A stretch of 64,000 nucleotides of DNA from Paracoccus marcusii (GTDB taxonomy: Bacteria > Pseudomonadota > Alphaproteobacteria > Rhodobacterales > Rhodobacteraceae), in assembly GCF_028621715.1 (NCBI RefSeq), contig NZ_CP117466.1, positions 563,001 to 627,000 of the forward strand, written 5' to 3'. Positions 8,631 through 17,360 of the stretch are shown one piece after another (position 1 is the stretch's first letter; each line of letters begins with the position of its first letter). Under the pieces are notes generated by a model, which was not told the DNA's origin, did not search any database, and was given only the letters and a program-made list of their open reading frames with translations. The translations under genes and the position numbers were made by a program.

Positions 8631-9239
8631 TCACAGGACCAGCCGCCCCTGCGCCAGCGCCTTGTGCAGCAGGTCCACCGCCGCGGCCAGCTTGCCGTCG
8701 ATCACCTGAAGATAGCGGGTCCAGTCGTCCATCCCGCCCAGATCGGCCGCCCCGTCGGAGATGCCGCGCAGCCCGATCAGCGGCACGCCGAAATTCTGGG
8801 CGGCGCGCAGGTGGGCAAAGGTCTCCATGTCGACCATGTCCTCCTCGATCGCGGCATAGGCGGGGCCGCTGACGATGTCGGCGCCGGTGGACAGGCTGGC
8901 CACCGGCAGGCCGGGGATGCGGTGCGGCAGGTCGATCACCCGCGGCAGGTCCAGAAGCGGCGTGCAGCCCCGCGCGAACCCCAGCGCGCTGGCATCCATG
9001 TCGCGCCAGGCGACGGCGCCCACCTGATAGACCTCGGTCTGGGCCAGACGCGCGGACCCGGCCGACCCCAGCGACACGATCAGCCGGGGCAGCCGGTCCA
9101 TGCGGGCCAGCGCGGCGGTCAGCTGGACCGCGGCCTCGATCGGGCCGATGCCGGTCATCAGCGGCTGGATGCGCGCGCGCAGGGCCGGGCCGTATTCGGG
9201 CTGGGCGGCCATCACGAACAGGATCGGCAGGTCGGTCAT
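8631..9239 (-). CDS. mtnN: 5'-methylthioadenosine/S-adenosylhomocysteine nucleosidase-family protein
   Basis: This 202-residue protein belongs to the purine/uridine phosphorylase superfamily. MtnN hydrolyses methylthioadenosine and S-adenosylhomocysteine to adenine plus a thioribose sugar, recycling products of SAM use. Visible marks are an N-terminal ILFVMAAQPEYG strand, MTGIGPIEAAV, IVSLGSAGSA, and MVDMETFAHLRAAQ near residue 138, which contains the ribose-binding Met-Glu pair. ISDGA carries the usual catalytic aspartate. It is shorter than E. coli MtnN (about 230), mainly in the middle, so substrate range is uncertain. It is divergent from zapE. Confidence 0.78.
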   Translation of the reverse strand: MTDLPILFVMAAQPEYGPALRARIQPLMTGIGPIEAAVQLTAALARMDRLPRLIVSLGSAGSARLAQTEVYQVGAVAWRDMDASALGFARGCTPLLDLPRVIDLPHRIPGLPVASLSTGADIVSGPAYAAIEEDMVDMETFAHLRAAQNFGVPLIGLRGISDGAADLGGMDDWTRYLQVIDGKLAAAVDLLHKALAQGRLVL

Positions 9240-9370
9240 CGGCGCACCTTCGTCAGCGGGGATCGCGTCGGGCGTCGCACGGGGACGCCGCGGTGGTCAA
9301 GGCCGCAGACCCTTGCGGGCACGGGCCGCGCCGTGGCAGGGGTGCATCGGTCACAGGACAGGGGCACGCC

Positions 9371-10480
9371 ATGGGCAAGGTCAGCGATCTTTACCGCCAG
9401 CGCATCGCATCGGGCGCGCTGCGCCACGACGACGCGCAGGCAGCGGTGCTGCCGCACATGGACCGCGTTCTGGATCAGCTGCAGGCGGCACCGCCGCAGA
9501 AGCCGCGATCGGCGTGGCGGGCCTTTCTGGGCGTGGGCAGCCCCGATCCGGTGCCCGCGGTGCAGGGGTCGTATCTGTGGGGCGGCGTGGGGCGTGGCAA
9601 GTCCATGCTGATGGACCTGATGGCCGACGCGGCCGGCGACATTCCCACCCGGCGGGTGCATTTCCACGAATTCATGCAGGAGATCCAGGCCGGCCTGAAC
9701 GAGGCGCGCAAGCGCGGCGAGCAGGACACCGTCCGCCCCGTGGCCGAGGCCGTGGCGGCGCAGGTCCGCCTGCTGTGCTTTGACGAGATGCAGATCACCG
9801 ACATCGCCGACGCGATGATCGTGGGGCGGCTGTTCCAGGTTCTGTTCGACCAGGGGGTGACGGTGGTCACAACGTCGAACCGCGAACCGGACGACCTGTA
9901 CAAGCATGGGCTGAACCGCCAGCTGTTCCTGCCCTTCATCGCGCTGATCCGCCAGCGGATGGAGGTGGTCTGCCTGGACAGCCGCACCGACTATCGCCAG
10001 AACCGCCAGGGCGGTCAGGTCTGGTTCGCCCCCGCCGATGCGGCGGCACGGGCCGAACTGGACGCCGTCTGGGCCGAGTTGACCGGCGACGCTACGCCCG
10101 AACCGCTGGTCCTGACCGTGCAGGGGCGCCAGGTCACCCTGCCCGCCCATGTCGGGCGCGCGGCGCGGTCCAGCTTCTGGGACCTGTGCGGCAAGCCGCT
10201 TGGGCCCGCGGATTACCTGGCAGTGGCACGCGCGGTCGACGTGCTGCTGATCGACGGCGTGCCGCGGCTGTCGGCGTCGAACTATAACGAGGCCAAGCGC
10301 TTCGTGACGCTGATCGACGCGCTTTACGAGGCGCGGGTCCGGCTGATCGCCAGCGGCGCGGACCAGCCCGAACAGCTGTACAACGAGGGCGAAGGCAGCT
10401 TCGAGTTCGAACGCACCGCATCCCGCCTGCGCGAGATGCAGGACGCCGCGTGGGGGCGGCGCGACCCGGCGGGGGACTAG
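9371..10480 (+). CDS. zapE: Cell-division/AFG1-family ATPase ZapE
   Basis: This is a 369-residue P-loop ATPase of the AFG1 family. In E. coli ZapE associates with the Z-ring under stress and low oxygen; mitochondrial Afg1 assists turnover of respiratory-complex subunits. Walker A is SYLWGGVGRGKSMLMD near residue 68. MRRVHFHEFM-type sequence (RRVHFHEFM) follows, Walker B is LLCFDEMQITDIADA, and a sensor region reads VVTTSNREPDDLYK. ATG 9371 starts MGKVSDLYRQRI; the frame is open for 26 further codons without support. The stop overlaps that of the convergent thioredoxin gene in CTAG. Confidence 0.94.
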   Translation: MGKVSDLYRQRIASGALRHDDAQAAVLPHMDRVLDQLQAAPPQKPRSAWRAFLGVGSPDPVPAVQGSYLWGGVGRGKSMLMDLMADAAGDIPTRRVHFHEFMQEIQAGLNEARKRGEQDTVRPVAEAVAAQVRLLCFDEMQITDIADAMIVGRLFQVLFDQGVTVVTTSNREPDDLYKHGLNRQLFLPFIALIRQRMEVVCLDSRTDYRQNRQGGQVWFAPADAAARAELDAVWAELTGDATPEPLVLTVQGRQVTLPAHVGRAARSSFWDLCGKPLGPADYLAVARAVDVLLIDGVPRLSASNYNEAKRFVTLIDALYEARVRLIASGADQPEQLYNEGEGSFEFERTASRLREMQDAAWGRRDPAGD

Positions 10481-11094
10481 ACCCCCATCGTCCGCCGTCC
10501 GCGCTGGACCAGGGCGCGCAGCTCCTCCAGCGTCATCGCGCCGAACGCGGCCTCGTCCCCGCAGATGAAGCTTGGCGTGCCCATCAGCCCCATGTGGTCG
10601 CCCAGCAGGTGGCTGTAGGTGATGTGGCGCTCGACGGTATCGGCCTGCATGCCTGTGCGGATCGCGGCCTCGTCCAGGCCCAGATCGCGGACGGCGCGCA
10701 TCACGGTCGCCTCCTCGGCGCGGGCGCGCATGCCCAGCAGGGCGGCGTGCAGCCGCCAGTAGTTGCCCGTGGGCAGCGTCGCCAGCGACGCGCGCGCCGC
10801 GAATTCCGATCCGGGACCGAAGACCGGCCATTCGCGCAGCACCACCCGCAGCTGTGGGTCCGACCGGACCAGTTCCGACATCAGCGGCAGCATCGTCTTG
10901 CAGTGCGGACAGTTGTAATCGAAGAACTCGGTCAGGGTGATGTTGCCGTCGGGATTGCCCAGCACCGGTGCGGTCGGGTCGCGTTCCAGCGCTTGGCGCA
11001 ACTCATCGGGCATCGGGTTGGGGCGGTCCTGCGCAAAGGCGGGCATCGCCGCGAAGGCGCCGGCAGAGGCCAGAAGAAAGCGGCGGGTCGGCAT
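10477..11094 (-). CDS. DsbA-family periplasmic thiol-disulfide protein
   Basis: The 205-residue precursor starts with MPTRRFLLASAGAFAAMPAFA, a signal peptide with a twin-arginine-like RR at residues 4-5. The mature part has a thioredoxin fold. The active site EFFDYNCPHCKTMLPL gives a CPHC motif near residue 68, as in DsbA/DsbG-type oxidoreductases of the DSBA-like family, and a long helical insertion precedes the cis-Pro region MGTPSFICGDEAAF. It probably oxidises or isomerises disulfides in the periplasm. GAAAGGACA stands ahead of the ATG. The stop shares CTAG (10477-10480) with zapE. Confidence 0.9.
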   Translation of the reverse strand: MPTRRFLLASAGAFAAMPAFAQDRPNPMPDELRQALERDPTAPVLGNPDGNITLTEFFDYNCPHCKTMLPLMSELVRSDPQLRVVLREWPVFGPGSEFAARASLATLPTGNYWRLHAALLGMRARAEEATVMRAVRDLGLDEAAIRTGMQADTVERHITYSHLLGDHMGLMGTPSFICGDEAAFGAMTLEELRALVQRGRRTMGV

Positions 11095-11190
11095 GGCTTG
11101 TCCTTTCGGCGGGTCCGGGGTCAGATGTCCTTCGGCCTAACCGACGGCGGACAGATGCGTAAATCCAGATATACCGAACCAGAGGTCACG

Positions 11191-11475
11191 ATGGCGTCAG
11201 ACCCCGACCCGGTCTGCCCGCTGTGCCTGCGCCCGATCCCGCCCGACGTGCCGCAAAGCCGCCATCACCTGATCCCCAAGCTGCGCGGCGGCAAGGGGGG
11301 CCCTACGGTGCTGCTGCACCACATCTGCCACAAGACGATCCACAAGACCCTGCGCGAGACGGAGCTGGCGCGAAACGTGAACACGGTCGAGGCGCTGCGC
11401 ACCCATCCCGACCTGGCCCCGTTCTGGGCCTGGATCGCCCGCCGCCCGCCGGGTTTTTCCGGAAAGACGCGCTGA
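11191..11475 (+). CDS. Small HNH-endonuclease-family protein
   Basis: This 94-residue protein is built around a compact HNH zinc finger. CPLCLRPIP near residue 9 gives a CxxC, then SRHHLIPKLRGGKGG carries the paired histidines and HHICHKTIHKTL supplies C/H ligands. The order matches the short stand-alone HNH proteins of Rhodobacteraceae, whose DNA target and role are unknown. Start: ATG 11191 has AGAGGT seven bases upstream. ATG 11155 would add MRKSRYTEPEVT, also with a GGCGGA upstream, and cannot be excluded. No methylase or restriction partner is nearby, so a role in a restriction system is unlikely from context. Confidence 0.78.
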   Translation: MASDPDPVCPLCLRPIPPDVPQSRHHLIPKLRGGKGGPTVLLHHICHKTIHKTLRETELARNVNTVEALRTHPDLAPFWAWIARRPPGFSGKTR

Positions 11476-11554
11476 TACCATCGGTTTTTCCGCTTTGCGG
11501 AAGCGTGATTCGGGCGCACCCTGAGACAGTCGTCCCCTGCGAAAGGACTGTCCC

Positions 11555-11764
11555 ATGCCCCGATCGTTCCTGACCGCGCTGCTCTTGGGTGCCCTGACCG
11601 CCCCTGCGGCCTTGGCCCAGACCGGACCGCCCCAGGCCCCGGCGCCCGCGCCCATCGTGATCCCCTCCCCCCAGGACGCCCGCACCCCCGATGCCCCCCT
11701 TCCGACCAATCCGGCCATGACCGGCAAGCGGTCCTGCGGCGGGGCCCGGCAGGTCACATCCTGA
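11555..11764 (+). CDS. Small secreted Pro/Ala-rich hypothetical protein
   Basis: This 69-residue open frame begins MPRSFLTALLLGALTAPAAL and has a clear signal-peptide cleavage site at ALA-Q near residue 21. GAAAGGACT lies eight bases before the ATG. The remainder is proline-rich with one cysteine (RSCGG) and resembles no family I recognise. The same frame continues past the stop with cysteine-containing segments broken by two stop codons until about 11940, so this could be the front of a decayed longer secreted protein. A small hairpin (TTCCGC/GCGGAA near 11488) lies upstream, after the HNH gene. Confidence 0.5.
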   Translation: MPRSFLTALLLGALTAPAALAQTGPPQAPAPAPIVIPSPQDARTPDAPLPTNPAMTGKRSCGGARQVTS

Positions 11765-12029
11765 CAGGCGCACTGCCTCGACAAGGTCCGCGCAGGCGGT
11801 GAACCGCGCGTCTCGGCCTGAGCGCCCTGGCTTTGGCGGCAGGTCGTGATCGGCACAGGCCCCCTGTGCGGCCCCACGCCCGGGTTCGGCTGGCGTCGCT
11901 CACGCGGGTTCACAAGCCTGTGGTTGCGACCATGCAACGCCGCCCACGGGCATTCCGGGCGTCAACCTTTCGGCAGCAGGGTCAGACGGTTAGGTCTGCC
12001 CCGTCATCAGACTGAGAAGGACCCCCATC

Positions 12030-12602
12030 ATGAAACTTGCATTCGCAACCCTGGGCGCAAGCCTGTTCGCCGTCACCGCCCATGCCGGCGGCTATGTCGC
12101 CCCCGTGGTCGAGCCCGCCCCCGCACCCGTCGTCGCCCCCGTCGCGGCACCCGTGTCCGACTGGACCGGCTTCTATGCCGGTCTGCAGTACGGCCAGGGC
12201 GATGCCGACCTGAGCGACGCCGACTCGCTGGACTTCGATGCCTACGGCGTCCACGGCGGCTACAACCGCGATTTCGGCCAGTTCGTCCTGGGCGGCGAGC
12301 TGGACTACAACCGCATCGACCTGGACGAGGCCGGCGAAGGCGACCTGGTCCGGCTGCGCGGCCGCGCGGGCTATGACCTGGGCCGCTTCATGCCCTACGT
12401 CTCTCTGGGCGCTGCGCACGTCGAAACGGACGACCTGTCCGAAACCGCCTTCACCTATGGCATCGGCGCCGACTTCAAGGTCACCGAGCGCATGACCCTG
12501 GGCGCGGAATACACCCGCCAGGACTTCGACGACGTCAACGACGTGTCGGGTTTCGACATCGATTCCGACATGGTGCAGGTGCGCGCCTCGTTCCGGTTCT
12601 GA
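12030..12602 (+). CDS. Outer-membrane beta-barrel protein (opacity-protein family)
   Basis: The 190-residue precursor has a signal peptide ending AHA-GG near residue 20. A Pro/Val/Ala-rich linker follows (about 22-43), then DWTGFYAGLQYGQG, the entry of an 8-strand barrel seen in Omp25/RopB-like proteins of alphaproteobacteria. Strands alternate through YGVHGGYNRDFG, FVLGGELDYN, YVSLGAAHVET and MTLGAEYTRQDF, and the protein ends with phenylalanine (VQVRASFRF), the usual signal for outer-membrane assembly. It is highly acidic in its loops. AGAAGGACC precedes the ATG. It is monocistronic, with a strong terminator 20 bases after the stop. Confidence 0.9.
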   Translation: MKLAFATLGASLFAVTAHAGGYVAPVVEPAPAPVVAPVAAPVSDWTGFYAGLQYGQGDADLSDADSLDFDAYGVHGGYNRDFGQFVLGGELDYNRIDLDEAGEGDLVRLRGRAGYDLGRFMPYVSLGAAHVETDDLSETAFTYGIGADFKVTERMTLGAEYTRQDFDDVNDVSGFDIDSDMVQVRASFRF

Positions 12603-12621
12603 TCGAAACGGTTCGAATGCG

Positions 12622-12651
12622 AAAGGCGGCCCCCGCGGGGGCCGCCTTTTT
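12622..12651 (+). terminator. Rho-independent terminator of the outer-membrane protein gene
   Basis: A 9-bp GC stem, GGCGGCCCC pairing with GGGGCCGCC, closed by a CGCG loop, is followed by TTTTT on the plus strand. It separates this gene from the convergent ettA. On the minus strand the flank is not U-rich, so termination is mainly for the plus strand. Confidence 0.9.
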
Positions 12652-12671
12652 CATTGCCACAACAGGTGCGA

Positions 12672-14327
12672 TCAGCGCGTGAACTTCTTGTACTTCACGC
12701 GCTTGGGGTTCACCGAATCAGGGCCCAGGCGGCGGATCTTGTCCTCCTCATAGGCCTCGAAGTTGCCTTCGAACCATTCGACATGCGCGTCGCCCTCGAA
12801 TGCCAGGATATGCGTGCACAGACGGTCCAGGAAAAAGCGGTCGTGGCTGATGATCACCGCGCAGCCCGCGAAATCGTCCAGCGCCGCCTCCAGCGCCTGC
12901 AGCGTCTCGACGTCCAGGTCGTTGGTCGGTTCGTCCAGCAGCAGCACGTTGCCGCCCGATTTCAGCAGCTTGGCCATGTGCACGCGGTTGCGTTCGCCGC
13001 CCGACAGGGTGCCGACCTTCTTCTGCTGGTCGCTGCCCTTGAAGTTGAAGGCGCTGCAATAGGCGCGGCTGTTCATCGTCGCGTCGCCCAGGGCGATCAG
13101 CTCGGCACCGCCGCTGATCTCCTCCCAGACGTTGTGGTTGTCGCCCAGCGCGTCGCGCGACTGGTCGACATAGGACAGCTGCACCGTCTCGCCCAGGGTG
13201 ATCGTGCCCTCGTCGGGCTGCTCCTGGCCGGTCAGCATGCGGAACAGCGTCGACTTGCCCGCGCCGTTCGGACCGATCACGCCGACGATGCCGCCGGGCG
13301 GGATGGTGAAGTCCAGGTTCTCGATCAGCAGCTTGTCGCCCATCGCCTTCTTCAGGCCGATGACCTCGATCACCTTGCCGCCCAGGCGCTCGCCGTTCGG
13401 GATGATGATCTGGGCGCTGGTGATGCGCTCCTTCTCGGTCTTGTTGGCCATCTCGTTATAGGCGTTGACGCGGGCCTTCTGCTTGGCCTGACGGGCCTTG
13501 GCGCCGGCGCGGATCCATTCCAGTTCCTTCTCAAGGACCTTCTGCTTGGACTTGTCCTCGCGGGCCTCCTGCGCCACGCGCTTGGCCTTGGCGTCCAGCC
13601 ACGAGGAATAGTTCCCCTCGTGCGGGATGCCGCGGCCGCGCTCCAGCTCCAGGATCCAGGTCGTGATGTCGTCCAGGAAATAGCGGTCGTGGGTGACGAT
13701 CAGGATCGTGCCCTTGTATTCGATCAGGTGCTTCTGCAGCCAGGCGATGGTCTCGGCGTCCAGGTGGTTGGTCGGTTCGTCCAGCAGCAACATGTCCGGC
13801 GCCTCAAGCAGCAGCTTGCACAGCGCGACTCGGCGGCGTTCGCCACCCGACAGGGTGCTGACATCGGCGTCGTCGGGCGGGCAGCGCAGGGCCTCCATCG
13901 CGACATCGACCTGGCTGTCCAGGTCCCACAGGTTCTCGGCGTCGATCTGGTCCTGCAGGGCGGACATCTCCTCGGCGGTCTCGTCCGAGTAGTTCATCGC
14001 CAGCTCGTTATAGCGGTCCAGCTTGGCCTGCTTGGCCGCGACCCCCAGCATGACGTTGCCGCGCACGTCGAGGCTTTCGTCCAGATGCGGCTCCTGCGGC
14101 AGATAGCCGACGGTCGCACCCTTGGCGGCCCAGGCCTCTCCGGTGAAATCCTTGTCGATGCCGGCCATCACGCGCATCAGGCTGGATTTGCCCGATCCGT
14201 TGACGCCGACGACGCCGATCTTGACGCCCGGCAGGAAGTTCAGCTTGATGTTCTCAAACACCTTCTTGCCGCCGGGATAGGTCTTGGACACGCCGTCCAT
14301 GTGGTAGACGAACTGATAGGACGCCAT
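12672..14327 (-). CDS. ettA: Energy-dependent translational throttle protein EttA
   Basis: EttA is an ABC-F protein that binds the ribosomal E site and gates the start of elongation according to the ATP/ADP ratio. The 551-residue sequence has two ATPase domains and no membrane domain. Walker A motifs are GVNGSGKSSLM (near residue 40) and GPNGAGKSTLF (near 356). Signatures LSGGERRRVAL and LSGGERNRVHMA are followed by LLDEPTNHLD and LLDEPTNDLD. The helical P-site tRNA-interaction arm rich in Lys/Arg lies at about residues 240-300, including KEKERITSAQ-type sequence (TEKERITSAQ). AGGAG precedes the ATG. Confidence 0.96.
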   Translation of the reverse strand: MASYQFVYHMDGVSKTYPGGKKVFENIKLNFLPGVKIGVVGVNGSGKSSLMRVMAGIDKDFTGEAWAAKGATVGYLPQEPHLDESLDVRGNVMLGVAAKQAKLDRYNELAMNYSDETAEEMSALQDQIDAENLWDLDSQVDVAMEALRCPPDDADVSTLSGGERRRVALCKLLLEAPDMLLLDEPTNHLDAETIAWLQKHLIEYKGTILIVTHDRYFLDDITTWILELERGRGIPHEGNYSSWLDAKAKRVAQEAREDKSKQKVLEKELEWIRAGAKARQAKQKARVNAYNEMANKTEKERITSAQIIIPNGERLGGKVIEVIGLKKAMGDKLLIENLDFTIPPGGIVGVIGPNGAGKSTLFRMLTGQEQPDEGTITLGETVQLSYVDQSRDALGDNHNVWEEISGGAELIALGDATMNSRAYCSAFNFKGSDQQKKVGTLSGGERNRVHMAKLLKSGGNVLLLDEPTNDLDVETLQALEAALDDFAGCAVIISHDRFFLDRLCTHILAFEGDAHVEWFEGNFEAYEEDKIRRLGPDSVNPKRVKYKKFTR

Positions 14328-14382
14328 CGGAAACTCCTGTGAATTTGCCGCTTTGTAAGGGAAACGGGCGTCCGATGGAAGA

Positions 14383-15300
14383 TCAGCGCACCTCGTCCAC
14401 GAAATCGCCGCCCATGATGTCGCGCAGGGCGTCCATCTGGGGGGCCAGGCGCGCCACCAGCGCGGCGATGGCCGCGGGGGGCGGCATCGGGCCGTCGGGA
14501 TTTGCGAACACCTTCTGCGTCAGGTTGGCGTAGAAGCAGGGGCCCAGCCCCAGATGCGCCTCGACCGCGTCCATCACCCGGTGCGGCGCGCGCGCGATCC
14601 GACCGAAGGGCAGGACCAGCATGTCGGGATAGCGCCTAAGCCAGCGCGGCAGATAGGCGGCATAGTCGCCGCGTTCGTCCAGGACCGGGTTCGCGACCTC
14701 GGCCAGCCAGTCGGCCTCGGTCACGGGCACGCGTTTTTCCCGGCGCAGGTTCATGCGCAGCTGCGATATGGCGCGATCGACGGGGTGGCGGATCAGATAG
14801 ATCACGCGCGCCTTGGGCAGCAGGTCGCGGACCGCCTGCACCCCCTCGTCCGGCAGGCCGGAATATTCCGGGGTGAAATCCATCGGCATCGCGTGTTCGG
14901 GCGCGGGGGCGAAGACGCGCTTGTACCACTGGTTGTGGAACATCTTGCCGCTGGTGATGGCCGTCAGATAGGCGTCCAGCTCGGGCTGCAGCTCGACCTT
15001 GCGCGCCTTGTGGCGGTCGCGGATCTCCTGCGGCTTGTTGCGGTAATGCCAGGCGATCCAGCGGCGGTGTTCGGGGATGTGCAGATGGTTGAAATACTGC
15101 ACCTCCTTGAACGGCGGGATCCAGACCTGCGGATGCTGGCCGAGCATCTGGGCCAGCCAGCTGGTCCCGGCCTTCTGCGCACCGATGCACAGCGCTCCAG
15201 GCTTGCGGGGCTGGCCCTGGGGATCGAAGGCCGGGCTGATCGTCAGCGTGGTGACCAGGCGCGACAGGGCGTCAGCGCTCAAGTGTTCCCCAAAGGTCAT
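14383..15300 (-). CDS. PAPS-dependent sulfotransferase-family protein
   Basis: This 305-residue cytosolic enzyme has the two PAPS-binding motifs of the sulfotransferase superfamily: [16 protein letters not shown] (5'-phosphosulfate loop, near residue 42) and [20 protein letters not shown] (3'-phosphate loop, near residue 165). It would move a sulfuryl group from PAPS to a carbohydrate or lipid acceptor; the acceptor is not evident. ATG 15300 lies inside the end of rimO, so the two genes overlap by 29 bases and are probably translationally coupled. An in-frame GTG six bases upstream is less likely. No polysaccharide cluster is adjacent. Confidence 0.88.
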   Translation of the reverse strand: MTFGEHLSADALSRLVTTLTISPAFDPQGQPRKPGALCIGAQKAGTSWLAQMLGQHPQVWIPPFKEVQYFNHLHIPEHRRWIAWHYRNKPQEIRDRHKARKVELQPELDAYLTAITSGKMFHNQWYKRVFAPAPEHAMPMDFTPEYSGLPDEGVQAVRDLLPKARVIYLIRHPVDRAISQLRMNLRREKRVPVTEADWLAEVANPVLDERGDYAAYLPRWLRRYPDMLVLPFGRIARAPHRVMDAVEAHLGLGPCFYANLTQKVFANPDGPMPPPAAIAALVARLAPQMDALRDIMGGDFVDEVR

Positions 15301-16642
15301 AATCACCCGCCTCGTCCACCGTCACGGTCACAATATCGCCCGGCGACAGGGCGTCAAACCCCTCGTCGATGAACAGGTTTCCGTCAATCTCGGGGGCGTC
15401 GGCCTTGGTGCGGCAGGTGGCGCCGCGCTCGTCGACCTCGTCGACGATCACCTGGATGCGCTGGTCGACCTTGGCCTCCAGCTTGGCGGCGCTGATGGCC
15501 TGGGCCTTCTCCATGAACCGCGCAAAGCGGTCCTGCTTGACCTCGGCAGGCACGTGGTCGGGCAGGTCGTTGGCCCGCGCGCCCTTGACGTTTTCGTACT
15601 GGAACGCGCCTACGCGGTCCAGCTGCGCCTCGTCCAGCCAGTCCAGCAGGGTCTGGAACTCTGCCTCGGTCTCCCCGGGATAGCCCACGATGAAGGTCGA
15701 GCGCAGGGTGATGTCGGGGCAGATGTCGCGCCAGGCGGCGATCTCGTCCAAGGTCTTGGCCGCCGCCGCCGGGCGCGCCATGCGGCGCAGGACGTCGGGG
15801 TGGGCGTGCTGGAACGGGATGTCCAGATAGGGCAGCACCAGGCCATCCGCCATCAGCGGGATCAGGTCGCGCACATGCGGATAGGGATAGACGTAATGCA
15901 GCCGCACCCAGGCCCCAAGGCTGCCCAGATCGCGCGCCAGATCGGTGATGTGGGCGCGGTGCCCCCGGTCGGTCGCGTGCTTCAGGTCCAGCCCATAGGC
16001 GCTGGTGTCCTGGCTGATGACCAGCAGTTCCCGCACCCCGGCCTGCACCAGGCGCTCGGCCTCGCGCACCACCGCATGGGCCGGGCGGCTGACCAGACGG
16101 CCGCGCATGTCGGGGATGATGCAGAACTTGCACTTGTGATTGCAGCCTTCCGAGATCTTCAGATAGCTGTAATGGCGCGGCGTCAGGCTGACCCCGCTGG
16201 CGGGCAGCAGGTCGATGAACGGATCGGGCTGCGGCGGCACGGCGGCATGGACCGCGTCCAGCACCTGTTCATATTGATGCGGACCGGTCACGGCCAGCAC
16301 CTTGGGATGCGCGCCGGTGATGTAATCCGGTTCCGCCCCCAGGCAGCCTGTGACGATGACGCGGCCATTCTCGCGCAGCGCCTCGCCGATGGCATCCAGG
16401 CTCTCGGCCTTGGCGCTGTCCAGGAACCCGCAGGTGTTGACCACCACGGCATCCGCACCATGGTAATCGGCGCTGATCGCATAGCCTTCGGCCCGCAGGC
16501 GCGTCAGGATGCGTTCGCTGTCCACCAAGGCCTTGGGGCAGCCAAGGCTGACCATGCCGATGGTCGGCTGACCGTCACGGCGGTCATCCGGGATGCGCGC
16601 ACGCGCAAGGTCGGGGCGAAGTTCGGGCGGGTTCTGCTGCAT
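15272..16642 (-). CDS. rimO: Ribosomal protein S12 methylthiotransferase RimO
   Basis: RimO is a radical-SAM enzyme that adds a methylthio group to the beta-carbon of an aspartate in ribosomal protein S12. All three domains are visible in 456 residues. The UPF0004 domain has [22 protein letters not shown] and VTGCLG cysteines. The radical-SAM core has [18 protein letters not shown] with the CxxxCxxC triad near residue 152. A C-terminal TRAM domain ends with [13 protein letters not shown] 16651 is an alternative start; ATG 16642 is preferred. The sulfotransferase gene overlaps its end and a tiny basic-peptide frame lies just upstream. Confidence 0.96.
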   Translation of the reverse strand: MQQNPPELRPDLARARIPDDRRDGQPTIGMVSLGCPKALVDSERILTRLRAEGYAISADYHGADAVVVNTCGFLDSAKAESLDAIGEALRENGRVIVTGCLGAEPDYITGAHPKVLAVTGPHQYEQVLDAVHAAVPPQPDPFIDLLPASGVSLTPRHYSYLKISEGCNHKCKFCIIPDMRGRLVSRPAHAVVREAERLVQAGVRELLVISQDTSAYGLDLKHATDRGHRAHITDLARDLGSLGAWVRLHYVYPYPHVRDLIPLMADGLVLPYLDIPFQHAHPDVLRRMARPAAAAKTLDEIAAWRDICPDITLRSTFIVGYPGETEAEFQTLLDWLDEAQLDRVGAFQYENVKGARANDLPDHVPAEVKQDRFARFMEKAQAISAAKLEAKVDQRIQVIVDEVDERGATCRTKADAPEIDGNLFIDEGFDALSPGDIVTVTVDEAGDYDLWGTLER

Positions 16643-16690
16643 CCGCCGCACATAAGCGATTCTGGATCGCGGGGAAAGTCCGTTCCGCGG

Positions 16691-16756
16691 TCAGCGGCGG
16701 CCCATGAAACGACGGATCATCTTGAAGATGGCAAACAGCTTGAGCAGGCGGAACAT
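16691..16756 (-). CDS. Candidate 21-residue cationic hydrophobic peptide
   Basis: This short frame encodes MFRLLKLFAIFKMIRRFMGR plus a final R, with seven basic and no acidic residues among otherwise large hydrophobic side chains. GGAGAA stands five bases before the ATG, which is a better ribosome-binding site than that of rimO, 49 bases downstream on the same strand. The composition is unlike the Ala/Gly/Arg-rich noise frames of this genome. It could be a membrane-acting small protein, a leader peptide for rimO or a chance frame. I do not recognise a family. Confidence 0.4.
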   Translation of the reverse strand: MFRLLKLFAIFKMIRRFMGRR

Positions 16757-16889
16757 AGGCTTCTCCGATATGGGTTCGCGGGCCCAACGTCCCCCGCGGG
16801 CAACCGGTTCACGGCAATGCGCGTTCCCGATGCCCGTCGTCGCCGGAACGTGATTTCACCACCGCCCGAAAAAAGGACCAGATGTCGCC

Positions 16890-17360
16890 ATGATGAAACC
16901 CCGCCGCCTTGCCCTGATCCTTGCCGCCGCCCTGACGGTCGCGACCCCCGCTTTGGCCCAGCAGCCGCAAGGCATCCAGCGCGCGGGAGAGTTCATCGAC
17001 GTGTGGAACAACCGCGGCGGCAACGTGCTGGAGATGGTGCAGACCCGGCAGGAGCTGGCATCGTCGGGCCGCACGGTGCGCATCCGCGGATATTGCCGGT
17101 CGGCCTGCACGATCCTGACGACGATGCCCAATGCCTGCCTGGGGCCGCAGGCGCGGATCGGGTTTCACGCGCCGCGCATCCAGGGCACCCAGATCATCCC
17201 GCCCTATGTCGATCAGATCATGGGCAACTTCTATCGTGGCGGCATCCGCGAGCGGTGGTTCGGGGGCTGGAACCGCTCGATGGAGATGAAGATCATCTCG
17301 GCCCGCGAATACGTGCGCCTGGACCCGCAGGCGCGGATCTGCGGCAGCCTGCGCCCCTAG
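16890..17360 (+). CDS. Periplasmic protein with ClpP/crotonase-like signature (COG3904-like)
   Basis: The 156-residue precursor has a signal peptide with cleavage near LAQQ (residue 25). The mature segment contains [14 protein letters not shown], then [17 protein letters not shown] and [11 protein letters not shown] serine directly before Ala-Cys and a histidine in GFHAP resemble the predicted periplasmic ClpP-fold family COG3904, where those residues would be the nucleophile and base. Function is unknown and activity is inferred only from these motifs. AAAGGA lies 12 bases upstream and a three-codon frame ATG-TCG-CCA-TGA sits between it and this start. The stop shares CTAG (17357-17360) with the convergent permease. 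Confidence 0.72.
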   Translation: MMKPRRLALILAAALTVATPALAQQPQGIQRAGEFIDVWNNRGGNVLEMVQTRQELASSGRTVRIRGYCRSACTILTTMPNACLGPQARIGFHAPRIQGTQIIPPYVDQIMGNFYRGGIRERWFGGWNRSMEMKIISAREYVRLDPQARICGSLRP

